Shown piece by piece: positions 6,677 to 14,270 of a stretch of 64,000 nucleotides of DNA. The translations under genes were made by a program, and so were the position numbers. The notes under the pieces are model-generated. The model had not been told where the DNA came from and did not search any database. It saw only the letters and a list, made by a program, of their open reading frames with translations. The DNA is from Bacillus changyiensis. GTDB lineage: Bacteria > Bacillota > Bacilli > Bacillales > Bacillaceae. The stretch lies in the NCBI RefSeq assembly GCF_027706145.1, contig NZ_JAQFWW010000005.1, positions 1 to 64,000 of the forward strand. Reading direction: 5' to 3'. The first letter of the stretch is position 1. Every line of letters begins with the position of its first letter.

Positions 6677-7042
6677 ATGAAATTTGGAGATCGTCTTAAA
6701 GAACTGAGAAAAAAGAGGACAGACCTTTCTCAAAAAAAATTTGGTGAGTATTTAGGGCTTGCTGAAAGCACTATTAGCATGTACGAACAAAATAGAAGAG
6801 AACCGGATTATGAGACTCTTATAAAAATTGCCGATTTTTTCGGCGTTACTGTCGACTTCCTGCTTAGAGGTGAAAGTAAAGAAACTCAAGAAAAAGTATA
6901 TACCGAAGAAGCAAAGAAGATTTTGAATGACCCAAAATTCTTCATCGCTGCCCGTGATGGTAAAGTCACTGATGAAATTGTTGATGCTGCTCTTGAAATT
7001 ATTGTTGAACAATTAAAGGAAGGCCGCAAAAAAAAAATCTGA
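6677..7042 (+). CDS. CI/ImmR-like phage repressor
   Basis: A 121-residue XRE-family repressor. Residues about 5-63 are the helix-turn-helix domain (LSQKKFGEYLGLAESTIS, then MYEQNRREPDYETL). The C-terminal half (EEAKKILNDPKFFIAARDGK) matches short ImmR-type repressors that are cut by ImmA metalloproteases rather than by RecA-stimulated autocleavage; no LexA-type Ser/Lys protease domain is present. ATG 6677 is chosen because AAAGGTGAT is well placed; upstream in-frame starts lack one. An ImmA-like gene lies 1.1 kb downstream on the same strand. Confidence 0.85.
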   Translation: MKFGDRLKELRKKRTDLSQKKFGEYLGLAESTISMYEQNRREPDYETLIKIADFFGVTVDFLLRGESKETQEKVYTEEAKKILNDPKFFIAARDGKVTDEIVDAALEIIVEQLKEGRKKKI

Positions 7043-7113
7043 TTAAGCAAAGGTATTGCAATTGCATATATATCTTTGTTTATTCTGTTTAAATTCTGTT
7101 TACTAATAAGATT

Positions 7114-7136
7114 TGGATTCTCATCCGGATTGGATC
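7114..7136 (+). repeat. direct repeat copy 1
   Basis: The 23 bases beginning TGGATTCTCATCCGG and ending ATTGGATC recur at 7215-7237 with two mismatches. The copies are 101 bases apart. Confidence 0.8.
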
Positions 7137-7214
7137 AGTATCATCTTCGGGAAAGTTAAATTTTACAAGCCGATAAATCCTTTAATATCAATGGTTTGAG
7201 CCTTTACTTTCATC

Positions 7215-7237
7215 TGGATTCTCATTGGGATTGGATC
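7215..7237 (+). repeat. direct repeat copy 2
   Basis: Second copy of the 23-base element (TGGATTCTCATTGGG, then ATTGGATC), followed at 7238 by a further partial copy, TGGATTCTC. Function unknown. Confidence 0.8.
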
Positions 7238-7464
7238 TGGATTCTCTTTCGGAAAAAATGAGGTTTGAAACCGTTTATCACTGTTCACTAAATACTGGTG
7301 GTTCTGAGTCCAAAAACAAGACAGAAGAGTATTACCTATTGAGAACCTTTATCATCTGACATATTAAAGTTCAAATATTAACAATTTTGTAATATCCTGT
7401 TGAAACATAGTGATTTTTGTCCTATTATTAAAGACGAAATCATTATGAACAGGGGGCGCTTTAA

Positions 7465-7986
7465 TTGAAGAAGTTTTTTGTTTTATTCTTATCTCTTGGT
7501 CTTGCTCTGGTCTTAGCTGCCTGCGGATCAACAGATGATGTATCAACAGGGGCAGATAATTCCAAAGACAAGAAGACAGAAGAAAAGAACGATGACAACT
7601 CTAAGAAAATTGATGCGAGCAGCCAGAAGACTGAAGCGTTAGGCATGAAGGTAAACCTAGGCGATATTAAAATTATGAAGGATAAAGTGAATGTCGGTAT
7701 CAACCTCGAAAATACGACTAAAAAAGTATTAAACTTTTATCCTGATCAAGGTAAAGCCGTTGTAGGAGATATGCAATTAGAAGCCAACATGTTTTTGACT
7801 GATGGCGAAGTCGGTGGAGAAGTTCAAGGCGGCGTGAAACAGGATGGTGTACTTGAATTTGCCGTACCAGAAGGAAAAGAAATTGATATTGATAAAGTCA
7901 AAAAAATTAAGTTGAACTTTGGTGATGTAACAACAGAAGACTTTATGAAAAATAAAACTGTTACATTTACTGTTAATGTGAAGTAA
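7465..7986 (+). CDS. prophage-encoded lipoprotein
   Basis: A 173-residue secreted lipoprotein. The signal peptide (MKKFFVLFLSLGLALVLAAC) ends in a clear lipobox with the acylated cysteine at residue 20. Residues 21-55 are a lysine/aspartate-rich linker; the rest predicts a beta sandwich resembling the DUF4352/Telokin-like lipoproteins of Firmicutes. The TTG start at 7465 has AGGGGGCGC upstream. It is expressed from the lysogenic strand, has its own terminator, and is unrelated to lysis or packaging, so it looks like a lysogenic-conversion cargo gene. Role unknown; superinfection or envelope effects are guesses. Confidence 0.8.
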   Translation: MKKFFVLFLSLGLALVLAACGSTDDVSTGADNSKDKKTEEKNDDNSKKIDASSQKTEALGMKVNLGDIKIMKDKVNVGINLENTTKKVLNFYPDQGKAVVGDMQLEANMFLTDGEVGGEVQGGVKQDGVLEFAVPEGKEIDIDKVKKIKLNFGDVTTEDFMKNKTVTFTVNVK

Positions 7987-7997
7987 TGATTTACAAA

Positions 7998-8026
7998 TAA
8001 ATCCCTCTAAAAAAGGGATTTTTCTT
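7998..8026 (+). terminator. terminator after lipoprotein gene
   Basis: AAATCCCT and AGGGATTT flank a short A-rich loop and are followed by TTTCTTTT. Confidence 0.8.
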
Positions 8027-8170
8027 TTGCGCTAAAATAGAACATACGCGTTCATCAACTAGGAAATTTTTCTCTTTTCTCACTGTTAAATAAGGGTATT
8101 TTTACTTATAATTAAATAGAGGGAAATATTTTCCGAATTTTAGTTATTGTTATTTGAGGGGGTAGTCAGT

Positions 8171-8647
8171 TTGGTGTATACTAATAGTCACTTAGAAGAT
8201 TGGATTGAAAACCTGTACAAAAAAATTAACATCACTCAACCCGAGCAAATCAGCTTAGATCGTATTGCTGAGGCATTGAATATTAAAGTTGTACTCAAGT
8301 CTGCTCCTAGCTTTTCTTTTAAATACAATGAAATGTATACGATTTCATTAGATGACAGAAAAAATAATCATGAACAATGGGATGATTTTTCTCATGAATT
8401 GTGCCATCTCTTCAGACATGAAGGTGATGAAAAAACAATGCCTAGATTTTGGACAGACTATCTTGAATACCAAGCAAATTATTTCTCATATCACTTTTGT
8501 ATTCCCACTTTCATGCTCCGAAAAATGAAAATTCCCCATAATCTATATAACGCTGCTCATGTCATTGCCAAGACATTTAAAGTATCTGAACCATTTGCCA
8601 AAATCCGTTTAGATATGTACTTCAACAAAGTTCGCCTCATCATCTAA
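8171..8647 (+). CDS. ImmA/IrrE-family zinc protease
   Basis: A 158-residue ImmA/IrrE-type metalloprotease. The zinc motif HELCH is at residues 75-79, with a probable third ligand, E99, in LEYQANYF. In ICEBs1 and related phages such proteins cleave the ImmR-type repressor to trigger induction, and a matching repressor is encoded upstream. A TTG at 8171 is chosen because GAGGGGGT is six bases upstream; GTG at 8174 is an alternative. It is the last gene of the element before the gerE junction, the position yqaB has in the skin element. Confidence 0.86.
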   Translation: MVYTNSHLEDWIENLYKKINITQPEQISLDRIAEALNIKVVLKSAPSFSFKYNEMYTISLDDRKNNHEQWDDFSHELCHLFRHEGDEKTMPRFWTDYLEYQANYFSYHFCIPTFMLRKMKIPHNLYNAAHVIAKTFKVSEPFAKIRLDMYFNKVRLII

Positions 8648-8672
8648 CAAAAAAGAGCCTATAAAGGCTCTG
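8648..8672. terminator. bidirectional terminator at the element end
   Basis: AGAGCCT-ATAA-AGGCTCT. On the minus strand the hairpin is followed by TTTTTTG, so it ends the truncated gerE transcript; it also closes the ImmA gene. Confidence 0.75.
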
Positions 8673-8684
8673 ATCCGGTTTGCC

Positions 8685-8700
8685 ACAGTCATGCATAGCA
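8685..8700. other. element/chromosome junction (att site) in gerE
   Basis: The reading frame leaves the GerE family exactly after the Met51 codon, at about 8694. The core of the recombination site should lie within a few bases of the TGCATAGCAT region. The exact core needs the second junction, which is outside the window. Confidence 0.75.
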
Positions 8701-8912
8701 TTGGAAATGTGATTACGAACAGTTTTTTCACTTATAAAGAGTTCGCTTGCGATTTCCTTTGTTGTTTTGTCTTGAACGAGCAATTCGAACACTTCTCTTT
8801 CTCTCTTTGTTAGCAGCGGCTTTGATTGAAACTCTTTCTCCTTCAAGTATTGTAACCCTCCTTGCTAAGGTGAGAGCTGATCTGAAACGAATGGGTTTCG
8901 ATATAGTCGTGA

Positions 8913-8943
8913 TATCATATGAAATATTCATAAGGTCGGTGAC
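8913..8943 (-). promoter_or_regulatory. probable sigma-K promoter of gerE
   Basis: On the minus strand CATATGATA (8913-8921) matches the sigma-K -10 consensus CATAnnnTA, and a CAC -35 core lies 17 bases upstream (8939-8943). It is about 65 bases before the gerE start. Confidence 0.6.
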
Positions 8944-9002
8944 GCTTCTGAAGGAGAAAAGCAAAAACGCAGACACCTATTTTTCTCTTTTACTGCCTTA
9001 AC

Positions 9003-9698
9003 TTAAGGAAGGCATTTTAAAATCCAAGCGATTAGCCGCCATCTTTTCGTAACATATACATGTGCTTTCTTTTTTTGAACAGCCCTAATGATTTGCTCTG
9101 CCGCCTTCTCAGGAGAAGCGGACCAAAACAGCTTATCTCCTTTTGCCATTGCTGTATCGACAAAACCAGGCTGGATTTCAGTAATCACGATATCTCTTTT
9201 AAACCTCCTCACTTTTTGTCTCAGACCTTGTAAATAGTTTGAGACAAAAGCTTTTGAAGCGTTATAGGTGGCGGCGTGGCCGTTTCCTCTTAGGGCGGCA
9301 ATCGACGATATGCCAATGAGATGACCATGCCCATTTTGAATAAAGTGATTTAAAAACAGGTTTGAACATGCTACAAATCCAGTCACATTTACATCAATCG
9401 TTTCTTTTTCTTTTTTCCAATTCAGTTCATGTTCTAAATATCCGACACCAGAACAAATAAAAACTGCATCCACTTTTCCTATTTTATTCATCAAATCTGT
9501 TAGTTGTTTATTGACCTGTTCACTGTCAGCCACATCTACTTTCTTTATAGATGAAGAATTGGGTAGTTCTTGTTGTAATTTTATTAACAATTCTTCTCGT
9601 CTTGCCACAAGCCCTAATTGAACTCCTTTTGCTGACAGGTTTCGAGCGAGAGCTTTACCAATTCCGGAACTGGCGCCTACCACCACCGCTGTCTTCAT
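9003..9698 (-). CDS. short-chain dehydrogenase/reductase
   Basis: A 231-residue classical SDR. The Rossmann glycines GASSGIG are at 8-14, followed by N104 (DVNV), S131/S132 and the catalytic pair Y145/K149 in YNASK. The C-terminus ends in a hydrophobic basic stretch (RWRLIAWILKCLP) that could touch the membrane. ATG 9698 is chosen for its GGAGGGGAAG site. It follows ysmA by 22 bases and probably shares its transcript. Substrate unknown. B. subtilis 168 has no SDR between ysmA and gerE, so this is a lineage-specific gene here. Confidence 0.85.
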   Translation of the reverse strand: MKTAVVVGASSGIGKALARNLSAKGVQLGLVARREELLIKLQQELPNSSSIKKVDVADSEQVNKQLTDLMNKIGKVDAVFICSGVGYLEHELNWKKEKETIDVNVTGFVACSNLFLNHFIQNGHGHLIGISSIAALRGNGHAATYNASKAFVSNYLQGLRQKVRRFKRDIVITEIQPGFVDTAMAKGDKLFWSASPEKAAEQIIRAVQKKKAHVYVTKRWRLIAWILKCLP

Positions 9699-9720
9699 TC
9701 TTCCCCTCCTCAATTATTTC

Positions 9721-10176
9721 TCAGGAAATGTCTAAACTAGATAATTTTTGTTTTTCTTCATCTGTCCAGCTTGCAGGGGTTCCTTTATCTTTTGCGATTT
9801 TTACAATGACAGTATTACCTGTAAAACAAGGGATTCCCTCTTCATTTTTTGCTAAGTAATGAAGCATAACTGAAGTTGTACCGACAGATGCTGTTTTAAC
9901 ACCAATTTTTAATGTCTCATGAAGCATGATTTGTCTGAAATAATCACATTGCTGGCTGGCAACCACTACGATTGCACCGGTGTGTCTCCCATCCATTTCG
10001 ATCCCTAATTGTTTAAGGTAAGCAATTCTTGCTTCCTCAAAATAGATAAATGGAGTCACATTGTTCATATGTCCAAACATATCTGTTTCCGAAAAACGAA
10101 CATTTACTTCATCAAAAAAGCGAAATGATTCACACCATTCTTCAAGTGGCTCCTCTATATAGCCTGGTAGTCTCAA
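9721..10176 (-). CDS. ysmA: YsmA, hotdog-fold acyl-CoA thioesterase-like
   Basis: A 151-residue protein of the 4-hydroxybenzoyl-CoA thioesterase/YbgC group. The motif VRFSETDMFGHMNN carries the usual aspartate region of the hotdog active site, followed by FIYFEEARIAYL. The start is taken as TTG 10176, because AAGGGGGTGG lies just upstream; the frame opens further at 10209 inside the sdhB terminator. Acyl-CoA hydrolysis is inferred from the family; the natural substrate is unknown. Position downstream of sdhB is as in B. subtilis. Confidence 0.82.
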   Translation of the reverse strand: MRLPGYIEEPLEEWCESFRFFDEVNVRFSETDMFGHMNNVTPFIYFEEARIAYLKQLGIEMDGRHTGAIVVVASQQCDYFRQIMLHETLKIGVKTASVGTTSVMLHYLAKNEEGIPCFTGNTVIVKIAKDKGTPASWTDEEKQKLSSLDIS

Positions 10177-10195
10177 TGTTTTCCACCCCCTTTTT

Positions 10196-10230
10196 AAAAA
10201 TGAAAACACCTCTTCAAAACAGAAGAGGTG
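10196..10230 (-). terminator. sdhCAB terminator
   Basis: CACCTCTTC and GAAGAGGTG form a perfect 9-bp stem followed on the minus strand by TTTTCATTTTT, just after the sdhB stop. Confidence 0.85.
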
Positions 10231-10236
10231 CGTTCT

Positions 10237-11001
10237 TTACTCTGTGTGGTCGCTTCCAAAGAAGTTTTTAAATGCTTGAACGGTCGTATCTCTGTTTAAT
10301 GCTGCGATTGATGTTGTGAGAGGAATTCCTTTCGGACATGCCTGAACACAATTTTGTGAGTTTCCACAATTGGCCAAGCCGCCGTCTCCCATAATGGCCT
10401 CCAACCGTTCAGACTTATTCATCGCCCCTGTTGGATGGGTGTTGAACAAACGAACTTGTGAAAGTGGGGCAGGCCCAATAAAGTTTGATTTATCATTAAC
10501 ATTTGGACACGCTTCAAGACAAACCCCGCAAGTCATACATTTTGATAGTTCATAAGCCCATTGCCGTTTTTTTTCAGGCATTCTTGGTCCAGGCCCTAAA
10601 TCATATGTGCCATCAATCGGAACCCATGCTTTTACTTTTTTTAACGAATCAAACATCCGGCTCCGGTCTACTTGAAGATCGCGGACAACTGGGAAGGTTT
10701 TCATCGGCTCTAGGCGAATCGGCTGTTCAAGTTTGTCAATCAATGCTGTACAAGACTGCCTTGGTTTTCCATTAATGACCATTGAACAAGCTCCACACAC
10801 TTCTTCCAGACAGTTCATGTCCCAAGCTATTGGTGTGGTTTTTTCTCCTTTTGCATTTACAGGTTTTCTTCTAATTTCCATTAGAGCAGAAATGACGTTC
10901 ATATTCGGCCGATAATCAATTTCAAACTCTTCCTGATAAGGAGTGGAGTCTGCAGTTTCCTGACGAGTGATCATAAATTTGATGGTCTTTTTTTCACTCA
11001 T
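10237..11001 (-). CDS. sdhB: succinate dehydrogenase iron-sulfur subunit
   Basis: A 254-residue iron-sulfur subunit of complex II on the cytoplasmic face of the membrane. The N-terminal ferredoxin domain has the [2Fe-2S] cysteines of CLEEVCGAC and a distal C; the C-terminal domain has CMTCGVCLEACP and CGNSQNCVQACPKG for the [4Fe-4S] and [3Fe-4S] clusters. It relays electrons from SdhA flavin to menaquinone through SdhC. Its start overlaps the sdhA stop by four bases, so the two are translationally coupled. Length is as in B. subtilis. Confidence 0.97.
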   Translation of the reverse strand: MSEKKTIKFMITRQETADSTPYQEEFEIDYRPNMNVISALMEIRRKPVNAKGEKTTPIAWDMNCLEEVCGACSMVINGKPRQSCTALIDKLEQPIRLEPMKTFPVVRDLQVDRSRMFDSLKKVKAWVPIDGTYDLGPGPRMPEKKRQWAYELSKCMTCGVCLEACPNVNDKSNFIGPAPLSQVRLFNTHPTGAMNKSERLEAIMGDGGLANCGNSQNCVQACPKGIPLTTSIAALNRDTTVQAFKNFFGSDHTE

Positions 11002-12761
11002 GATTTCGCCACCTTCTTCTTCGAATAATCCCGTTTACGTGGTGCGATTAATGAAACATCAACATCTTCATAATAAAAATTCGGTGCTTCAAACTCCCCT
11101 TTATGTTGAGCCATTGTTGTTTTTAACCATTCCTCATCATTACGTTCAGGAAAATCTGGTTTATAATGGGCACCACGACTTTCATTTCGATTGTATGCAC
11201 CAATCGTGACTACCCTTGCTAGTTGCAACATATTGCGAAGCTGACGTGTAAATACAGCACCTTGGTTACTCCATTTTGCTGTATCATTAATATTGATATT
11301 TTCGTAACGTTCTATGATTTCTTGAATTTTTTCATCTGTTTTTAATAGTTTGTCATTATGTCGAACAACCGTCACATTATCAGTCATCCATTCGCCAAGC
11401 TCTTTATGAAGTACATAGGCATTTTCATCGCCATCCATCTTCATAATGTCTGTCCATTTTTCTTCTTCTTGTTTAATATAACGATCATAAAGTGAAGAAG
11501 AAAAATCTTCAGCAGATGTTTCTAATCCCTGAACATATTTTACAGCGTTTGGTCCCGCTACCATTCCTCCATAAATTGCAGATAAGAGCGAGTTTGCCCC
11601 CAAACGATTTCCACCGTGCATGGAATAGTCACATTCTCCTGCGGCAAATAGTCCCGGGATATTTGTCATTTGGTCATAATCGACCCACAATCCACCCATA
11701 GAGTAATGGACAGCCGGAAAGATTTTCATTGGCAGCTTACGTGGATCGTCTCCCATAAATTTTTCATAGATTTCAATAATACCACCCAGTTTGATATCAA
11801 GCTCTTTCGGATCTTTATGGGAAAGGTCGAGATATACCATGTTCTCGCCATTAATTCCTAGTTTTTGTCTAACACAAACATCAAAGATTTCACGGGTCGC
11901 AATATCACGCGGTACCAGATTTCCATAAGCTGGATATTTATCCTCAAGAAAATACCAAGGTTTTCCGTCTTTATAAGTCCAGACCCGTCCACCTTCTCCA
12001 CGGGCTGATTCACTCATCAGTCTCAGTTTGTCATCCCCCGGAATTGCAGTTGGATGAATTTGAATAAATTCACCATTTGCATAATATGCACCTTGCTGAT
12101 AGACGATTGAAGCTGCAGAACCTGTATTGATCATTGAGTTTGTTGATTTTCCAAAGATAATTCCCGGTCCACCAGTTGCCATAATAACAGCATCCGAACG
12201 GAAAGAGTCAATCTGCATTGTTGTTAAATTTTGTGCGACGATACCGCGACATGTTCTGTCATCGTCAAGCACAGCACCGAGGAATTCCCAGCCTTCATAT
12301 TTTGTCACAAGTCCCTCAACTTCAAAGCGACGGACCTGTTCATCAAGTGCATAAAGAAGCTGCTGTCCTGTTGTTGCTCCAGCAAATGCCGTCCGATGGT
12401 GCTGAGTTCCTCCAAATCGTCGAAAATCGAGGAGACCTTCAGGTGTTCTATTAAACATTACGCCCATGCGGTCAAGCAAGTGAATAATCGATGGAGCGGC
12501 TTCACACATCGCCTTAACTGGCGGCTGATTAGCCAAAAAGTCGCCTCCATAAACCGTATCATCAAAATGCTCCCAAGGAGAGTCACCTTCCCCTTTTGTA
12601 TTAACCGCACCATTAATTCCACCTTGCGCACATACTGAATGTGAGCGTTTTACTGGAACAATGGAAAATAGTTTTACACTTGTTCCTTTTTCCGCTGCTT
12701 TAATAGTCGCCATCAGACCTGCAAGTCCTCCGCCGACAACGATGATGCTTGAATTACTCAT
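10998..12761 (-). CDS. sdhA: succinate dehydrogenase flavoprotein subunit
   Basis: A 587-residue flavoprotein that oxidises succinate to fumarate. The FAD-binding GGGLAGL is at residues 10-16; H41 in HSVCAQGG is the expected covalent FAD attachment site. The capping domain contains HHRTAFAG, and the conserved GGNRLGANSLL follows near 380-395. It forms the soluble part of complex II with SdhB. Gene order sdhC-sdhA-sdhB and the 33-base gap to sdhC match B. subtilis. Confidence 0.97.
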   Translation of the reverse strand: MSNSSIIVVGGGLAGLMATIKAAEKGTSVKLFSIVPVKRSHSVCAQGGINGAVNTKGEGDSPWEHFDDTVYGGDFLANQPPVKAMCEAAPSIIHLLDRMGVMFNRTPEGLLDFRRFGGTQHHRTAFAGATTGQQLLYALDEQVRRFEVEGLVTKYEGWEFLGAVLDDDRTCRGIVAQNLTTMQIDSFRSDAVIMATGGPGIIFGKSTNSMINTGSAASIVYQQGAYYANGEFIQIHPTAIPGDDKLRLMSESARGEGGRVWTYKDGKPWYFLEDKYPAYGNLVPRDIATREIFDVCVRQKLGINGENMVYLDLSHKDPKELDIKLGGIIEIYEKFMGDDPRKLPMKIFPAVHYSMGGLWVDYDQMTNIPGLFAAGECDYSMHGGNRLGANSLLSAIYGGMVAGPNAVKYVQGLETSAEDFSSSLYDRYIKQEEEKWTDIMKMDGDENAYVLHKELGEWMTDNVTVVRHNDKLLKTDEKIQEIIERYENININDTAKWSNQGAVFTRQLRNMLQLARVVTIGAYNRNESRGAHYKPDFPERNDEEWLKTTMAQHKGEFEAPNFYYEDVDVSLIAPRKRDYSKKKVAKS

Positions 12762-12794
12762 GCCAAGCCCACTCCCTCTAGTAATCTAGTTCTT

Positions 12795-13403
12795 TTACAC
12801 AAATGCCAAAATCGCTCTCAGTCCTACATAGGACAGCACAACAAAGACTCCCATTGTCACAAACGTGGATATTCGCTGTGATCGCGGAGAAACGGTAATT
12901 CCCCAAGTGACAGCAAACGACCATAAACCGTTTGAGAAGTGGAAGATTGTTGAAAGGACACCTACAATGTAAAAGCCGAGCATCATTGGGGAGCTTAAAA
13001 TATGAGCCATCATGTCAAAATTTACTTCCGCCCCCATTTGGGCAGCAATCCGTGTTTCCCAGACATGCCAGCTGACAAATATTAAAGTTATAATTCCTGT
13101 AAACCGCTGTAGAACGAACATCCAGTTTCTCATATAACCAAACTTATTCGTGTTCACTTTTGCTGTAAATGCTATATATATGCCATAAACAGCATGATAG
13201 ACAAGCGGAAGAAAAATAACAAATATTTCTAAAGCATACCTAAAAGGCAGACTTTCCATAAAATGAGCGGCACGATTAAATGCTTCCTCTCCCCTTGCCG
13301 CAAAATGGTTGACAACTAAATGTTGAATCAAAAAAATGCCAACCGGTATGACCCCAAGCAAAGAATGTAGTCTCCGATACGCAAACTCTCTGTTCCCGGC
13401 CAT
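12795..13403 (-). CDS. sdhC: succinate dehydrogenase cytochrome b558 subunit
   Basis: A 202-residue membrane anchor with five predicted transmembrane segments (about 15-35, 60-80, 92-115, 140-165, 178-200). Histidines at the helix ends (HSLLG, QHLV, YHAVYG, SWHVW) are the candidates for the two haem b ligands. It passes electrons to menaquinone. As first gene of the operon it sets expression; the roughly 290-base region to yslB must hold the divergent promoters. Confidence 0.95.
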   Translation of the reverse strand: MAGNREFAYRRLHSLLGVIPVGIFLIQHLVVNHFAARGEEAFNRAAHFMESLPFRYALEIFVIFLPLVYHAVYGIYIAFTAKVNTNKFGYMRNWMFVLQRFTGIITLIFVSWHVWETRIAAQMGAEVNFDMMAHILSSPMMLGFYIVGVLSTIFHFSNGLWSFAVTWGITVSPRSQRISTFVTMGVFVVLSYVGLRAILAFV

Positions 13404-13698
13404 TGCTTTACCCCCTAGTTGATAAGTGCATCCGTATTGAAAGGCCTCCTATCCCCATTTGTCTTCAATAGCACTTTGTTAAGTTTTTATGACAATTTCA
13501 TTTTACTCCTATGAGAAAAACGCGTCAAGAAAACGCGTTCATAAATTGTAATTTTCTAAAACTTAAAGATATTTTGGAAAATTTTATTTTATTAGAAAAC
13601 AAATATATCAAATTTTTCTTTTCAAAAGTTCATCTTTTCTGTAATCTTTTACCCCATTTAAGCTATAATAAACGAAGGAAAGAGGGGAGTCATTAGAT

Positions 13699-14142
13699 AT
13701 GAAGAAATATGAAGAAAACTTAGGAAAATTAAAAGAACTGGAAGTCTCCGCATATGCTTACGAACTAATCAGAGAAATCGTGCTACCAGACATGCTGGGA
13801 CAAGACCATACTGATATGATGTATTGGGCAGGCAAACACCTAGCCCGAAAATTCCCACTCGACTCATGGAATGATATCCCTGCGTTTTTTCATGATGCAG
13901 GCTGGGGCACTCTCACAATGGTCTATTCAAAAAAACAGGAGCTGGAATTTGAACTTGAAGGCCCGCTAGTCTCAAATCGGCTTAAGTTTCAAAAAGAACC
14001 TTGCTTTCAGCTCGAAGCCGGATTTATCGCCGAACAAATTCAGCTGATGAATGAACACATTACAGAATCATATGAACAAGTTAAAAAAAGAGCGGAAAAA
14101 GTTGTTTTAACAGTGAAATGGGATTTACAAGATCCAAGCTAA
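13699..14142 (+). CDS. yslB: YslB, DUF2507 protein
   Basis: A 147-residue protein of the YslB/DUF2507 family, with the V4R-like predicted fold. The conserved stretch DMMYWAGKHLARKFPL is near 39-56 and GWGTLTMVYSKKQELEFELEG near 70-90; C94-type 'EPCFQLEAGFIA' follows. A GAGGGGAGT site precedes ATG 13699, and TATAAT at 13664-13669 is a likely -10. Known from B. subtilis next to sdhC and lysC; function not established. Confidence 0.9.
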   Translation: MKKYEENLGKLKELEVSAYAYELIREIVLPDMLGQDHTDMMYWAGKHLARKFPLDSWNDIPAFFHDAGWGTLTMVYSKKQELEFELEGPLVSNRLKFQKEPCFQLEAGFIAEQIQLMNEHITESYEQVKKRAEKVVLTVKWDLQDPS

Positions 14143-14150
14143 GGTCATGA

Positions 14151-14175
14151 TAAAGAGGCTTCTCCAGCCTCTTTA
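14151..14175. terminator. bidirectional terminator between yslB and lysC
   Basis: TAAAGAGGCT and AGCCTCTTTA form a perfect 10-bp stem with a 5-base loop, with U-rich flanks on the yslB side. Confidence 0.8.
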
Positions 14176-14270
14176 TCTGTTTTGCTGTAGTTGACAAAGC
14201 GATCGACAGTTGATTTCATGCAAATCCACCATAATCTCCAAACGTGTCCCAGTATCTCTTCTTGGACGAT

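Larger units (their letters stand above)
7043..7464. other. non-coding gap between repressor and lipoprotein genes
   Basis: No convincing gene is present. The gap is A/T-rich and holds two imperfect copies of a GGATTCTCAT..GGATTGGATC element. The promoter of the lipoprotein gene is probably in the last 100 bases. Confidence 0.6.
8640..8846 (-). pseudogene. gerE: gerE, interrupted by the prophage after codon 51
   Basis: GerE is the LuxR-type sporulation regulator that works with sigma-K late in the mother cell to switch on coat genes. Residues 1-51 are, as far as I recall, identical to B. subtilis GerE, up to SEKTVRNHISNAM. The normal 74-residue protein then continues QKLGVKGRSQ; here 17 unrelated codons (HDCGKPDQSLYRLFFVR) follow. 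The recognition helix remains, but the last helix that supports dimerisation and activation is gone. The TTG start at 8846 has AAGGAGG upstream. The missing 3' part should lie beyond the other end of the element. Confidence 0.9.

Noticed and set aside
7364..7703. Two minus-strand frames opposite the lipoprotein gene
   Set aside because: They are antisense to a gene with a clear lipobox and ribosome site, and lack ribosome sites of their own.
9003..9030. Possible hairpin at the end of the SDR gene
   Set aside because: Stem is short, overlaps the stop codon and lacks a U-tract.
12127..12638. Three plus-strand frames opposite sdhA, up to 135 codons
   Set aside because: Antisense shadows of a highly conserved gene; no ribosome sites.
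13515..13550. AAAACGCGT...AAAACGCGTT repeat between sdhC and yslB
   Set aside because: Short repeat with no known binding factor; may be chance in a divergent promoter region.
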